From NCBI GenBank assembly GCA_036494815.1, contig DASXNV010000100.1, positions 1 to 64,000 on the forward strand: a stretch of DNA of 64,000 nt, read 5' to 3'. Under the pieces are notes generated by a model that was given only the letters and a program-made list of their open reading frames with translations, did not search any database and had not been told where the DNA came from. This document shows, one piece after another, positions 1 through 8,999 of the stretch; within the stretch, counting starts at the first letter, position 1; each line of letters begins with the position of its first letter. The DNA comes from Poindextera sp036494815. Its GTDB lineage: Bacteria > Pseudomonadota > Alphaproteobacteria > Caulobacterales > Caulobacteraceae. The translations under genes and the position numbers were made by a program.

Positions 1-2040
1 TTCGGGGCCCTGGTTTCGGTGGCCTATAGCGAGAACGATTCCAACGAGTTCGGCTATCGCGACTTCAACTGGGGCCAGATCCACGTCAATCCGGCCAATA
101 TCGGCGCCGGCGTCAGCGCCGCCGACGCAGCCAGGCTGGAGGCCACCGGCGCCAACGAGGTGTTCGCGCCTCAGGCCGACACCTATTCGACCTGGTACGA
201 CCACCGCTCGCGGCTCGGAACCACGGTGTCGCTGCAATATGAGCCCGGCAGCCGACTGAAGCTGGGCTTCGACGGCCTGTTCAGCCAACTGAAGGACCAT
301 CGCAACGACTATGCCCTGGCCGCCTCCGGAACCAACAGCCTGACCGGCAATATCACCGGCACGCAGGTGGTCCAGTCCGATGTGATCCAGGGAAACAGCC
401 TGGTGGCGGCCAGCTTCACCGGTGTCGACCTTCGCAGCGAAAACAATGTGGAGCAGGACACCACCAATTTTTATCAGGCGGTCCTGCGGGGGAAATACGC
501 TGTCAATGCCCGGTTTTCGATAAGGGGCGTGGTTGGTTATTCAGAGTCCGACTATGCGCTGCCGGTGTTCGACAAGGTGTTCCTGGAGTCGAAGAACAAC
601 GCCTTCAGCTTCGATTACCGGCCCAGCATGCCGGTGAACACCTATGGTTTTGACACCGCCAATCCCAGCCTGTGGAACCTGATGCGGATGGACACGCAGG
701 AGAACTATATCTCCAGCCGCTACGCCAACGCCAAATTCGACGCCGAATACCAGTTCGATAGCAGCTCAAAGCTGCAGACCGGCGGCGCCTATAAGAAGTT
801 CGTCAATGTCGGCGGCCAATTCAACGACAAGGAATTCCATGATCTTCCCTCCGACACGATCGTTCCGAACAGTCTCAAATCGACCGTGCCGTTCGACACG
901 CTGGGGAACTACACGGTCGGGGATATAGACCAGATCTACGCCCTGATCGGCCAGACCCGGAACATCGACAGCCCTAGATACGCCGCGCCGGGCTCGGCCT
1001 ATACGGTGATCGAAGAAACGACGGCGGCCTATCTGCAATACGATCTCGACACCCATCTGCTCGAGCACCGGGTCCGGGCCAATGCCGGCCTGCGCTACTA
1101 CACCACCAACCTGTCCTCGGCCGGCTCGCTCAATACCGGAACCAGCCTGCAGCCGGTGGATATCAAACATACCTATGGCGATGTGCTGCCCACCTTCAAC
1201 CTGGCGGTGGATCTGGCCTCAAGCTTCGTGGCTCGTTTCAGCGCAAGCCGCGATATCAGTCGGCCAGCTCTGTCGGATCTGGCCGCGGCGGGATCGCTGA
1301 CCACCGCACCCTTCGGCGGCTCCATCAGCACCGGTAACCCCAATCTGAGACCGTTCCTGGCGGATTCGTTGGAGGGCTCCTTGGAATATTACCAGAGCCA
1401 CGTCGGGTTCCTGTCCCTGGGGCTGTTTTACAAGAACATGGAGTCCTTCATCACCACCCAGACGAGAGTGGAACCCTATTCCGCCACGGGTTTTCCGCTC
1501 TCGTTCCTGCTGCCCGGTCAGGATGGCTCTACGCCTTACAATGTCAGCCGCCCGGTGAATGGTCCGGGGGCGAGCATCAAGGGTGTGGAGATCGCCTTTC
1601 GGCGCGATTTCGGCTTTCTGCCCGCGCCGTTCAATCAACTGGGCGTCATCGCCAACGGCGCCTATGCGGACGGGGCGAGCGCAGTGATCTTTGGTGGCGC
1701 GCCCATCAGCCTGCCCTTGCCTAATCTCTCCAAATACACCGCCAACGCGACGCTCTATTATGAAACCTCCCGGTGGGGCGTCCGTGTCTCCGAGGCTTTT
1801 CGATCCAGATATCTCGATGGGGCGGGGGGCAATGGCAATATCGGTGACTTCATCGCCGCCACCCATAATGTGGATTTCGATGCGCACTACAATGTCACCA
1901 GCCGCCTGAAGCTGAGGTTCGAAGGCGTCAACCTGACGAACCAGCATATCATCCAGTACACGGATGTTACGGCCCGCCGGATCGAGGTCAATACCAGCGC
2001 CGGCCAGACCTTTGTGGTGGGCGCCACCTATGACTTTTGA
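1..2040 (+). CDS. TonB-dependent receptor, 5' truncated by window
   Basis: This is the C-terminal part (about 679 residues) of an outer-membrane TonB-dependent receptor that imports a siderophore, sugar or other ligand using TonB energy. The frame is open at base 1, so the signal peptide, any STN domain, the TonB box and the plug lie off-window. What is visible is a long beta-barrel of alternating aromatic strands with extracellular loops, ending in the typical C-terminal phenylalanine (VVGATYDF). The barrel resembles the Xanthomonas/Caulobacter-type family. A sigma factor starts 132 bases downstream and an anti-sigma factor follows, which suggests FecA-like surface signalling, but the usual order (regulators first) is inverted. 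The substrate cannot be told from the sequence. Confidence 0.93.
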   Translation, partial: FGALVSVAYSENDSNEFGYRDFNWGQIHVNPANIGAGVSAADAARLEATGANEVFAPQADTYSTWYDHRSRLGTTVSLQYEPGSRLKLGFDGLFSQLKDHRNDYALAASGTNSLTGNITGTQVVQSDVIQGNSLVAASFTGVDLRSENNVEQDTTNFYQAVLRGKYAVNARFSIRGVVGYSESDYALPVFDKVFLESKNNAFSFDYRPSMPVNTYGFDTANPSLWNLMRMDTQENYISSRYANAKFDAEYQFDSSSKLQTGGAYKKFVNVGGQFNDKEFHDLPSDTIVPNSLKSTVPFDTLGNYTVGDIDQIYALIGQTRNIDSPRYAAPGSAYTVIEETTAAYLQYDLDTHLLEHRVRANAGLRYYTTNLSSAGSLNTGTSLQPVDIKHTYGDVLPTFNLAVDLASSFVARFSASRDISRPALSDLAAAGSLTTAPFGGSISTGNPNLRPFLADSLEGSLEYYQSHVGFLSLGLFYKNMESFITTQTRVEPYSATGFPLSFLLPGQDGSTPYNVSRPVNGPGASIKGVEIAFRRDFGFLPAPFNQLGVIANGAYADGASAVIFGGAPISLPLPNLSKYTANATLYYETSRWGVRVSEAFRSRYLDGAGGNGNIGDFIAATHNVDFDAHYNVTSRLKLRFEGVNLTNQHIIQYTDVTARRIEVNTSAGQTFVVGATYDF

Positions 2041-2172
2041 AGTGGATCGCGCCGGGGCCTGTCCCCGTTTGGGCGTGGCGCGCCTCTTCCAGAGATGGAA
2101 GGCCGAACCAAGGCTCTGCATCGCCCGCCTCGCCAGAGGTTCGTCAGCGTCTTGCCCGCTTCTGGACGAGTG

Positions 2173-2703
2173 ATGAACAGCGCGATTTCACAGGTGATGG
2201 AACATGAGGGGCGGCTCCTGACCTATATTTTGCGTCGTGTTCGCGACAAATCGCGGGCCAAGGACATCTTGCAGGAGGCGATGTTGCGCCTGGTGGAGCA
2301 GTCCCAAAAGCAGGCGCTGTCCAATCCGCTGGCCTATGCGTTTCGGGTGGTCGATTCGGTGATCTATGCCGATGCGAGGCGAGCGCCGGCGAATGCGGAA
2401 CAGCTGGATTTGGACCTGAAATGCGACCTGCCCCTGGCCGATGAGATCCTGGAGCAGAAGCAGCGGGTTCAGGTATTCCAGGAGGCGCTCGCGAAGCTTT
2501 CAGCGGTGCGGCGAGACATCTTCCTCAAGCGGCATTTCGAGGGAAAATCGCGGCAGGAAATCGCGGAAGACATGAAGCTGAATGTTGAAACGGTGAAAAA
2601 GCACCTGGTCCGTTCGATGGTGGAGCTGGCGGGCGCCTTGACCGATGCGGAGGATGTCATGCGCCTGGGCGACTCCTCGAGGGAAGGCGGGACTTTGCGA
2701 TGA
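2173..2703 (+). CDS. ECF-family RNA polymerase sigma factor (FecI-like)
   Basis: A 176-residue sigma-70 family factor. The N-terminal half carries region 2 (HEGRLLTYILRRVRDKSRAKDILQ, shown here as positions about 10-33) and the C-terminal half carries a region 4 helix-turn-helix (RQEIAEDMKLNVETVKKHL). The length fits ECF factors. I chose the ATG at 2173 because the upstream in-frame codons give a non-homologous extension. The gene overlaps the anti-sigma gene by the ATGA at 2700-2703, so the two are translationally coupled. By family knowledge, FecI-like factors are released by a FecR partner on ligand binding to the receptor and then transcribe the receptor operon. The adjacent receptor is the natural candidate target, by inference. 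Confidence 0.9.
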   Translation: MNSAISQVMEHEGRLLTYILRRVRDKSRAKDILQEAMLRLVEQSQKQALSNPLAYAFRVVDSVIYADARRAPANAEQLDLDLKCDLPLADEILEQKQRVQVFQEALAKLSAVRRDIFLKRHFEGKSRQEIAEDMKLNVETVKKHLVRSMVELAGALTDAEDVMRLGDSSREGGTLR

Positions 2704-3740
2704 GCGACGTGTCCGAAATGGATGATATGCCAGGCCCGATGGAAATCGCCGCCGATTGGGTGGACGAGCTGGATAGATTGACGCCCGAACGCCGTCTGGC
2801 CCTGGAGGCCTGGCTTGAGGCCTCAGAGCAGAATGCGATCGCCTTCACCCGAATGCGCAAATTGATGTCGGATGTCTCGCTGCTGGAGGCGGTCGAGACC
2901 CTTCAGAGCCGCGTTCCGCCGCGTGAGGCCTTATCGCTCGGCCGTTCTGGGCGCAGTCGAAGGTTGATCCCAAGGACGGCATGGTCCGCATCGGGGCGCC
3001 GCGCGCGCGTGGCCGCGGTGGGACTAGCGGCTGCGGGCGTCGCCCTGGCCGTCGTCGCCATGGCGGTTCTTTCGCCCCGGCCTGCCTCAAGGGCGCCCCT
3101 GAAGGAGCAGGCCTACGCCACGAGCGTCGGCGGCCGCTCGAACGTCGCTCTAAGCGACCGGTCCATCGTCCATCTCAACGCCGACTCGCGCGTGGCCGTG
3201 CATTTTTCGCCTCGAGCCCGCGATATCCGGCTGGATCGGGGCGAGGCCCGGTTCGATGTGACCCACAACCCCGATCAGCCCTTCACGGTCACTGCGGGCG
3301 ATGTTTCGGTGGTCGCTGTGGGCACGGTGTTCGACGTCGAGCGGGTCTCCGACGCCGTCGAGGTGCGCGTGTTCCAGGGGGCGGTCCATGTCACCCAGGG
3401 CCGCCAGCCTGGGCGTCTTTTGCACAAGGGCGAGTGGCTGACGCTCGATCCCAGCCAGGGTCCGACCGGCGGCGTGTTCGAGCCGGCCAGCTATCAGGAT
3501 TGGCGCAGCGATTGGCTCCAGGCCGAAAACATGCCGCTGAAATTCGCCATCGTCAGGCTGAACCGCTATAGCGCCGAGCCCATCTGGCTGGACGATGCGT
3601 CAAAGGCCAATGTCGAACTCACAGGCCGGTTCGACCTTCGCAACACCAGCGCCACCCTGACAATGATCTCGGCGCTGCTGAAGCTGAAATCCGTTCACGA
3701 CGGTACGGGTTATCATCTCGAATCCGGCGCATCGCGATAG
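2700..3740 (+). CDS. FecR-family anti-sigma factor
   Basis: A 346-residue membrane anti-sigma regulator. Residues 15-60 form the cytoplasmic helical domain that binds the sigma factor (AADWVDELDRLTPERRLALEAW). A single transmembrane segment lies near residues 103-124 (AAVGLAAAGVALAVVAMAVL), followed by a periplasmic FecR domain (about 140-240, beta-rich with FDVTHNPDQPFTVTAGDVSV) and an STN-like C-terminal domain ending near 340. The ATG overlaps the sigma gene stop. Together with the receptor upstream it should form a receptor, anti-sigma and sigma cascade; the signalling role is inferred from the family. The gene converges with the phosphatase gene over a short hairpin. Confidence 0.9.
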   Translation: MSDVSEMDDMPGPMEIAADWVDELDRLTPERRLALEAWLEASEQNAIAFTRMRKLMSDVSLLEAVETLQSRVPPREALSLGRSGRSRRLIPRTAWSASGRRARVAAVGLAAAGVALAVVAMAVLSPRPASRAPLKEQAYATSVGGRSNVALSDRSIVHLNADSRVAVHFSPRARDIRLDRGEARFDVTHNPDQPFTVTAGDVSVVAVGTVFDVERVSDAVEVRVFQGAVHVTQGRQPGRLLHKGEWLTLDPSQGPTGGVFEPASYQDWRSDWLQAENMPLKFAIVRLNRYSAEPIWLDDASKANVELTGRFDLRNTSATLTMISALLKLKSVHDGTGYHLESGASR

Positions 3741-3764
3741 GCGCCACGCAGAAAGCCGGCGCCT
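3739..3764. terminator. Hairpin between convergent genes (possible bidirectional terminator)
   Basis: A perfect 7-bp inverted repeat, AGGCGCC at 3739-3745 and GGCGCCT at 3758-3764, separated by 12 bases. It overlaps the FecR stop codon and reaches the base before the phosphatase stop. There is no clear T-tract on either side, so its use as an intrinsic terminator is only likely. Confidence 0.4.
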
Positions 3765-5345
3765 CTAATCGCGACGGGGGCGGCGCAGCGTAAAGGTCTC
3801 AAACGGGGCTATGCGACCGTCCGTCCCCACGACGTCGTAGTAGGTGACCTGGATCGTGGTGAAGTCGCCGGGGTGTGATCCTGGATCGACCTTGAAGGCC
3901 GCGAAGCCATAGGCGTGTTCGGCGTTTCTCACGGCCGACCAAGGCGCGGGCTCGTGAACATAGACCGGTGGGCGCCGGCCCGTCACCGCGTCCGGCGGAC
4001 CCACGGCGGTGATCACGCGGCACTGGGGCGGGACGAAGAGCCGCCCGTTGGTCGGGGCGGATGTTCCGCCGCCACCAATGACCATGTGGACCGTTCCCTT
4101 GCTCGTGTCGATCACGTCAGTGGCGGTCGCGGTGGGGACGGGCGTCAGGGTGGCGTTGGTTTCCTGGCCGCGGATCGGGTGTGAGCGCTCATAATGGTGC
4201 TCGTGCCCGCACACGACCAGGTCGACGCCATACTTGTCGAACAGCGGAACCCATTCCTCGCGGATCCCCAGGTCCGCGCCATTGGCCATGTCGGCCGTCG
4301 ATATGGCGACCTGGTGCATGCACACCACGATCCAGTCGATCGCCGGATCACGTCGCGAAGCGGACAGTTCGCTTTCGAGCCAGACCTTCTGTGCGCCGGA
4401 CGAATAGCCTCGGACATAGGAATTGCCGCCGTCCTGATAGGCGACATCGTCATTGGCGATACTGATCACCCGCACCGAACCGGCGGTGAAGGCGTACCAA
4501 AGCCCCCGGGTCACATCCGTCTGGCCGGCGGCTTGCGGGACAGAGAAATAGGTCTGATAGGCCTGATAGCCGATCGGGCCATTGCCCAGCTCGTTTTCGT
4601 GATTGCCGGGGGAGGGCATCCAGGGGCGTTTGCGGGCGCTTCGGCTGTTGTTCTCCCAGAAATCCCACCAGGCGCGCACCCGGTCATTGGCCAGGTTGGC
4701 GTAGCAGAGATCGCCGTTGAAGAGGTGGAACAGGGGCTGAAGGCGCTCCACGCCGAGAGTGGTGTCGGCGGCGGCCGGCGAGCCGAGATTGTCGTTCACA
4801 AAGGGCGGATTGGCGATCGTCACCCCCGCAGGAGGAGCATATTTCCGGCCCAAGGTCGGCGTGCCCTGATCGCCGAAGCTGGTGAAGGTGAAACTCGCGC
4901 GGCCCCGTGGAGCGGTGCGGAACGTGCCGAACTCCGCCTCGGCGCCGTCGTGCTGCGCGCCGTAGAGATAGGCTGTGTCGGGCCGCAGTTGGCCGATCTT
5001 CGCATGATAGGCATAGACGACCTGCCCGGACTTTGCGTCAGTATAGCTGACCGGCCGGGCCTCGACGATTTGCTCGAGCTTGCCATCCATATGCCCGAGC
5101 AGAACCCGGGGGTGAGCAACGGGTTGCAGGGTGTGCCAGGAGACCACTGTTTGCGACGACGCATCCGCGCCGAACTGCAAATGAAGTCCAGCCACCGGAG
5201 GCGTCGTGACGGGATCCGCCGATGCGCGTTCGGCCTCGGCGGCGGAGGGCCTGATAAGGGAAACCGCTGCAACAACGCCACCCGCGGCGGCGAGCAGTCT
5301 GCGTCGGCTGAGGTCGAGATCGTATCCGTTGTCTTGCGTGGTCAT
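3765..5345 (-). CDS. Purple acid phosphatase family metallophosphoesterase, Tat-exported
   Basis: A 526-residue phosphoesterase. The N-terminus has a twin-arginine signal (SRRRLLAAAGG near residues 13-23, then a hydrophobic stretch ending around SAAEA), so the folded metalloenzyme is probably exported to the periplasm. Residues about 50-150 look like the fibronectin-like N-terminal domain of purple acid phosphatases. The metallophosphatase core follows with the motifs FNGDLCYA, PGNHENE, VVCMHQ and CGHEHHYERSHP, which supply the dinuclear metal ligands. Family knowledge predicts hydrolysis of phosphate mono- or diesters for phosphate scavenging. The gene stands alone and converges with the FecR gene. 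No Pho box was identified in the 560-base upstream region. Confidence 0.92.
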   Translation of the reverse strand: MTTQDNGYDLDLSRRRLLAAAGGVVAAVSLIRPSAAEAERASADPVTTPPVAGLHLQFGADASSQTVVSWHTLQPVAHPRVLLGHMDGKLEQIVEARPVSYTDAKSGQVVYAYHAKIGQLRPDTAYLYGAQHDGAEAEFGTFRTAPRGRASFTFTSFGDQGTPTLGRKYAPPAGVTIANPPFVNDNLGSPAAADTTLGVERLQPLFHLFNGDLCYANLANDRVRAWWDFWENNSRSARKRPWMPSPGNHENELGNGPIGYQAYQTYFSVPQAAGQTDVTRGLWYAFTAGSVRVISIANDDVAYQDGGNSYVRGYSSGAQKVWLESELSASRRDPAIDWIVVCMHQVAISTADMANGADLGIREEWVPLFDKYGVDLVVCGHEHHYERSHPIRGQETNATLTPVPTATATDVIDTSKGTVHMVIGGGGTSAPTNGRLFVPPQCRVITAVGPPDAVTGRRPPVYVHEPAPWSAVRNAEHAYGFAAFKVDPGSHPGDFTTIQVTYYDVVGTDGRIAPFETFTLRRPRRD

Positions 5346-5907
5346 GGGGGCGAGTTTGTCCGACCGTGACGAGGAATCTATATCAATTCAGTGACGGTTG
5401 GACGAATTCACCGACGCGGCGTATCTCAAAGTTGTGCGGGCGCGCGGCGAGGGGAGGCGGTTGCTCGCCATAGGCGGTCGTGCCTCGCGCCGTCAGCCGA
5501 TCTCCTACGTCTGTGGGGCGATTTCGCCGCCCTGTGGAACGGCGCGCAATTTGCCCCTCGCGATCGCCCGAAGATTCTTCGGTGAACTCCCGGACGCGCA
5601 TATCGACGACTTTGTCGGCAGGTCCATGTCGTTGTTTCAGCGCTCACGGCTCGGCATCGCCGAGCCTTGGCGTTCCCGCTGGCCCAGGGGCCCCGACGCT
5701 CCTGGGGGAAGGAGCGTCGGGGCGCCCCCCCGGCGCTCATTGGGGGGACGGGCGCCGGGGCGACCAGTTCGCGTTCACAGTTGGGGCGGATGAACGGCGA
5801 ACTGGGTTGTTGATGACGGTCGTGTGGAGACGCAAGCGGCGAGTGGCTGAGGCGCGGCGGGCTGGACGGGCCTTCGAGGCCGATTGGGCGGTTGTGCTCC
5901 ATTGGGC
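5346..5907. other. Intergenic region with three hairpins
   Basis: No gene is supported here. The stretch lies upstream of the phosphatase gene and downstream of the NodT-type gene, both on the minus strand, so it should hold the phosphatase promoter and the end of the efflux operon. Its most visible content is a run of three inverted repeats at 5648-5760, listed separately. Confidence 0.6.
5648..5760 (-). terminator. Cluster of three GC-rich hairpins after the efflux operon
   Basis: Three inverted repeats lie in series: GGCTCGGC/GCCGAGCC at 5648-5655 and 5659-5666 (3-base loop), a perfect 12-bp stem CCCCGACGCTCC/GGAGCGTCGGGG at 5691-5702 and 5711-5722, and CCCCGGCGC/GCGCCGGGG at 5728-5736 and 5752-5760. 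They sit about 150-260 bases past the stop of the last efflux gene in its direction of transcription. None is followed by a T-run, so they may end transcription, protect the 3' end, or belong to a degenerate repeat element. Confidence 0.5.
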
Positions 5908-7464
5908 TCATCGCTTTTTCCCTTCGCCAGCGTGGGCGTTGCCGGCCACTGCGAGACCGGCGTCCCACCAGCCGCCGCCCATGGCCACCAGCAGTTGCGT
6001 CGTATCCTGGTAGCGCTGGGCTTTAGCGCGCACATAGCCAAGCAGCGCCTGTTGTTGCTGCCGCTGTGCGTCGAGCAACCCGAGCAGGCCGGTCCCGCCG
6101 CCGACATAGTTGATCCGCTGCAGGCGCACGGATTTCGCCGCCATGTCCAGCGCGCGCTCTTGAGCGGCTAGGAGGTCGGCGTCGTGTGCGAGGGCCTCAA
6201 GGATATCGGCGACCTGGCCGAACGATTGGAGGACGGTCTGCTGATAGTCCGCCGCGGTCGCCTTGAAGGCCGCCAGGGCCGCCCGCCTTTCAGCTCGACG
6301 TGATCCGCCGTCGAAGATCGGTTGAACAAGCCCTGCGGCGGTGCTCCACACAAGCCCTGACGGACTGAAAAGGTTACCGGAATTCAGTGCGGAGGCGCTG
6401 ATCCCGGCCGACAATGTGATGGTCGGGTAGAGTTGCGCCGTAGCGATGCCGATCTGTGCGCTCGCGACATGAAGCTGATCTTCAGATGCCTGTATGTCGG
6501 GCCGCTGATGGATGAGTTCGGACGGGAGGCTGACGGGCAGGCGGCTTGGCAGTGTCAGCGCGGCCAAATCAAAATCTGGCGGCGACCAATCGCCGGGAGC
6601 ACGGCCAATCAGCACCGACAGGGCGTGCTTGGCGGTGCTCAGCTGCTGGTTCAGGCCCGGCTCCAGGGTCTGGTCCGCGGCCAACTGGCTTTCTGCAACA
6701 ACCACGTCGCTGTCCGCAACCGCGCCCGCCTGGCGCTCTTTGCGAACCAGATCCAGATTTTCGCGATCGATTTCGAGAATGTCGTGAACCGCTTTCAATT
6801 GCGCGCGGATCGCGGCGACTTGAATCGCCTGGGTGACGGCGTTTCCGGTCAGGGTCAGATAGGCGGCGTCAAGCTGATCGCGCTGAAAGTCCGCCAAGGC
6901 CGATTGTTGCTCGATCCGGCGGCGTGTCCCACCGAATAAGTCGAGGTTGTAGCTTGCGGTGGGGCCCACCTGAAAAAAGTTGAAATTCGGCGGGAGAGGC
7001 GCCCGGGCCGCCGACAATCCGAAAGCGCCGGCGCTTTGCTTTTCTCTTGCCAATTGGCCGCTGAAGCCGACCTGGGGGTAAAGGGCGCCGGTGGCCGCCT
7101 GAACCTCCTCGCGGGCCGCCAAAAGCCGGGCTTTCGCGGCGTCGAGCGTGGGGCTGCCTGCGATGGCCTGTTTCACCAGCCCGTCGAGGTCCGAAGACTG
7201 GAACAGCGTCCACCAGTCTGCGGTCACTTTCTCGCCCAGCGCGACTGTCTGCCTCGGAGCCGACAGTCCGGCGTCGGGCGCGGCCGTCTCGCCGGGCGAC
7301 GTGTAGCGGCCGACGGTGGGTGGCGCCGGCGATTTGAAATTCGGACCGACGGTGGAGCAGCCGGCCGCCGACAGGGCGAGCATGGCCGCCATAAACGGGG
7401 CGCCGCAGCTGAACCCGGCCGCACGCGTGGATACGGCTCGACGGGGTCTGTCTCGCATCATCAT
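5908..7464 (-). CDS. Outer-membrane efflux lipoprotein, NodT family
   Basis: A 518-residue TolC-like channel that forms the outer-membrane exit duct of a tripartite pump. A lipoprotein signal ends in the lipobox LSAAGC with the acylated cysteine at about residue 36. The mature part shows the two internal halves of the OEP fold, with long alpha-helical hairpins (ADWWTLFQSSDLDGLVKQA and RPDIQASEDQLHVASAQIG). Its ATG at 7464 overlaps the TGA of the upstream MFS transporter gene (7461-7464), so it is translationally coupled as the third gene of an emrA-emrB-nodT type operon. The substrate class is unknown; hydrophobic toxins or aromatic acids are typical for the family. Confidence 0.93.
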   Translation of the reverse strand: MMMRDRPRRAVSTRAAGFSCGAPFMAAMLALSAAGCSTVGPNFKSPAPPTVGRYTSPGETAAPDAGLSAPRQTVALGEKVTADWWTLFQSSDLDGLVKQAIAGSPTLDAAKARLLAAREEVQAATGALYPQVGFSGQLAREKQSAGAFGLSAARAPLPPNFNFFQVGPTASYNLDLFGGTRRRIEQQSALADFQRDQLDAAYLTLTGNAVTQAIQVAAIRAQLKAVHDILEIDRENLDLVRKERQAGAVADSDVVVAESQLAADQTLEPGLNQQLSTAKHALSVLIGRAPGDWSPPDFDLAALTLPSRLPVSLPSELIHQRPDIQASEDQLHVASAQIGIATAQLYPTITLSAGISASALNSGNLFSPSGLVWSTAAGLVQPIFDGGSRRAERRAALAAFKATAADYQQTVLQSFGQVADILEALAHDADLLAAQERALDMAAKSVRLQRINYVGGGTGLLGLLDAQRQQQQALLGYVRAKAQRYQDTTQLLVAMGGGWWDAGLAVAGNAHAGEGKKR

Positions 7465-8999
7465 TCCATCACCGTCGCATGGTCAGAGACGCCATCGCCG
7501 GACGGCTTCTTGAAGACGAGGATCAGCGGAGCCACGCAGAGCGTCGCGATCATCAGCAGCTTGTAGTCGTCGATATAGGCGATGATCTGAGCCTGCCGGG
7601 TGATCACGGCGTCGAGCGCGGCGCGTCCGGTGGTGGTGACCGGGTTCAAAAACCTTGTGATCATCGGATCTTCGAACACCCGGTTGATGGCCGTGACGGA
7701 TTTGGCGATGGCGGCGTGATTGACCTGGGTGTTCCGGGTCAACAGGGCGTTCACCACGGAGATGCCGACGCTCGAGCCGATGTTTCGAACCAGGGTGGCG
7801 AACCCGGCGCCCTCGGCCCGCGACTCGGGCGCCAACGTCGCCAGGGTCACCACACTCAGCGGCAGGAAGATGAAGCCGAGGCCGATTCCCTGGACGACCC
7901 CGACAACGATGACGGTTGTTCGCGAAACGTCCGGCGTCCAGCCGGTCATGACGTAGAAGGCCCCCGCCGTGAGCCCGAGACCAACGGCGAGCAGAAGGCG
8001 CGTATCGACCCGCCCCACCAGCTTTCCGACGACCATAAAGGCGGCCATGGTGCCCAGGCCTCGCGGCCCCAGCACGATGCCCGCGCTGAGGATCGGATAG
8101 TTCATGAGCGATTGAAGATAAGGGGGTTGCAGCGCCAGGGACGCATAATAGGTCAGCCCGACGATCACGCCGAAGATTGCGCCGGCGGTGAAGTTGCGGT
8201 CGCGAAACAGCGACGGCCTGACGAAGGGCTCTCTCGTGGTGAAGGTATGGGCCAGAAACAGGTAGAGCGCAGAGCCAGCAATAATGGCTTCGCTGACGAT
8301 CTCGCCAGAGCCGAACCAGTCGAGTTCTTCGCCCCGGTCGAGCAGGATTTGCATGGCGCCGATCGCGATGCTCAGAGCGGCGAATCCGAACCAGTCCAGC
8401 TTCGTGCGCGCATTTCCTGAGGTGGTCGGCAGGAAGGCGCTCATACCGAGGAAGGCGCCGATGCCGATTGGCAGGTTGATATAAAAGACATAGCGCCAGC
8501 TATAGGCCGAGGTCAGCCAACCGCCGATCACAGGCCCCAGAACCGGACCGGCCATGACCGCCATGCTCCATAGCGCCAGTGCGGGGCCTTGCCGCTCTTT
8601 CGGATAAATGTTCATCAGCACGGTCTGCGAGAGCGGGATAAGCGCGGCGCCGAACGCGCCCTGCAGGAGCCGAAAGAGCACAATTTCAACGAGAGATTGC
8701 GACAGGCCGCAGAGCATCGAAGCTATAGTGAAACCGGCGACGGAGACGAGGAAGACGCGCTTCAGCCCGAAACGCCCGGCCAGGAATCCGGTGGTCGGCG
8801 TCATGATCGCCGCCGCCACGAGGTAGGAGGTCAGCACCCAGCCGATCTGGTCCTGGGTCGCCGAGACGCTGCCCTGCATGTAAGGCAGCGCGACATTGGC
8901 GATGGTCGTATCGAGCGCCTGCATGAGGGCGGCGAGGATCACGCAGACGGTGATCGCCGTGCGATTGGCGCCATCTGGCTCGCGGACTTCGGACATCAT
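7461..8999 (-). CDS. DHA2-family MFS drug transporter (EmrB-like)
   Basis: A 512-residue inner-membrane proton/drug antiporter with the 14-helix pattern of the DHA2 family. Recognisable motifs are the motif C-like LDTTIANVALPYMQGS near the N-terminus, motif A-like GFLAGRFGLKRVFL, and GPVLGPVIGGWLTSAYSWRYVFYIN (split: GPVLGPVIGGW then SWRYVFYIN). It is the middle gene of the efflux operon, overlapping both neighbours by ATGA (7461-7464 and 8996-8999). By family knowledge it passes substrates to the HlyD-type adaptor and the outer-membrane channel. The likely regulator is the divergent LysR gene. Confidence 0.94.
   Translation of the reverse strand: MMSEVREPDGANRTAITVCVILAALMQALDTTIANVALPYMQGSVSATQDQIGWVLTSYLVAAAIMTPTTGFLAGRFGLKRVFLVSVAGFTIASMLCGLSQSLVEIVLFRLLQGAFGAALIPLSQTVLMNIYPKERQGPALALWSMAVMAGPVLGPVIGGWLTSAYSWRYVFYINLPIGIGAFLGMSAFLPTTSGNARTKLDWFGFAALSIAIGAMQILLDRGEELDWFGSGEIVSEAIIAGSALYLFLAHTFTTREPFVRPSLFRDRNFTAGAIFGVIVGLTYYASLALQPPYLQSLMNYPILSAGIVLGPRGLGTMAAFMVVGKLVGRVDTRLLLAVGLGLTAGAFYVMTGWTPDVSRTTVIVVGVVQGIGLGFIFLPLSVVTLATLAPESRAEGAGFATLVRNIGSSVGISVVNALLTRNTQVNHAAIAKSVTAINRVFEDPMITRFLNPVTTTGRAALDAVITRQAQIIAYIDDYKLLMIATLCVAPLILVFKKPSGDGVSDHATVME

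Noticed and set aside
1219..2121. 300-codon open frame on the minus strand
   Set aside because: Antisense to the TonB receptor; shadow composition.
3786..3794. CGTAAAG half-site
   Set aside because: Inside the phosphatase coding sequence with no second arm.
4194..5369. 391-codon open frame on the plus strand
   Set aside because: Antisense to the purple acid phosphatase, which has all family motifs; no similarity or ribosome-binding site.
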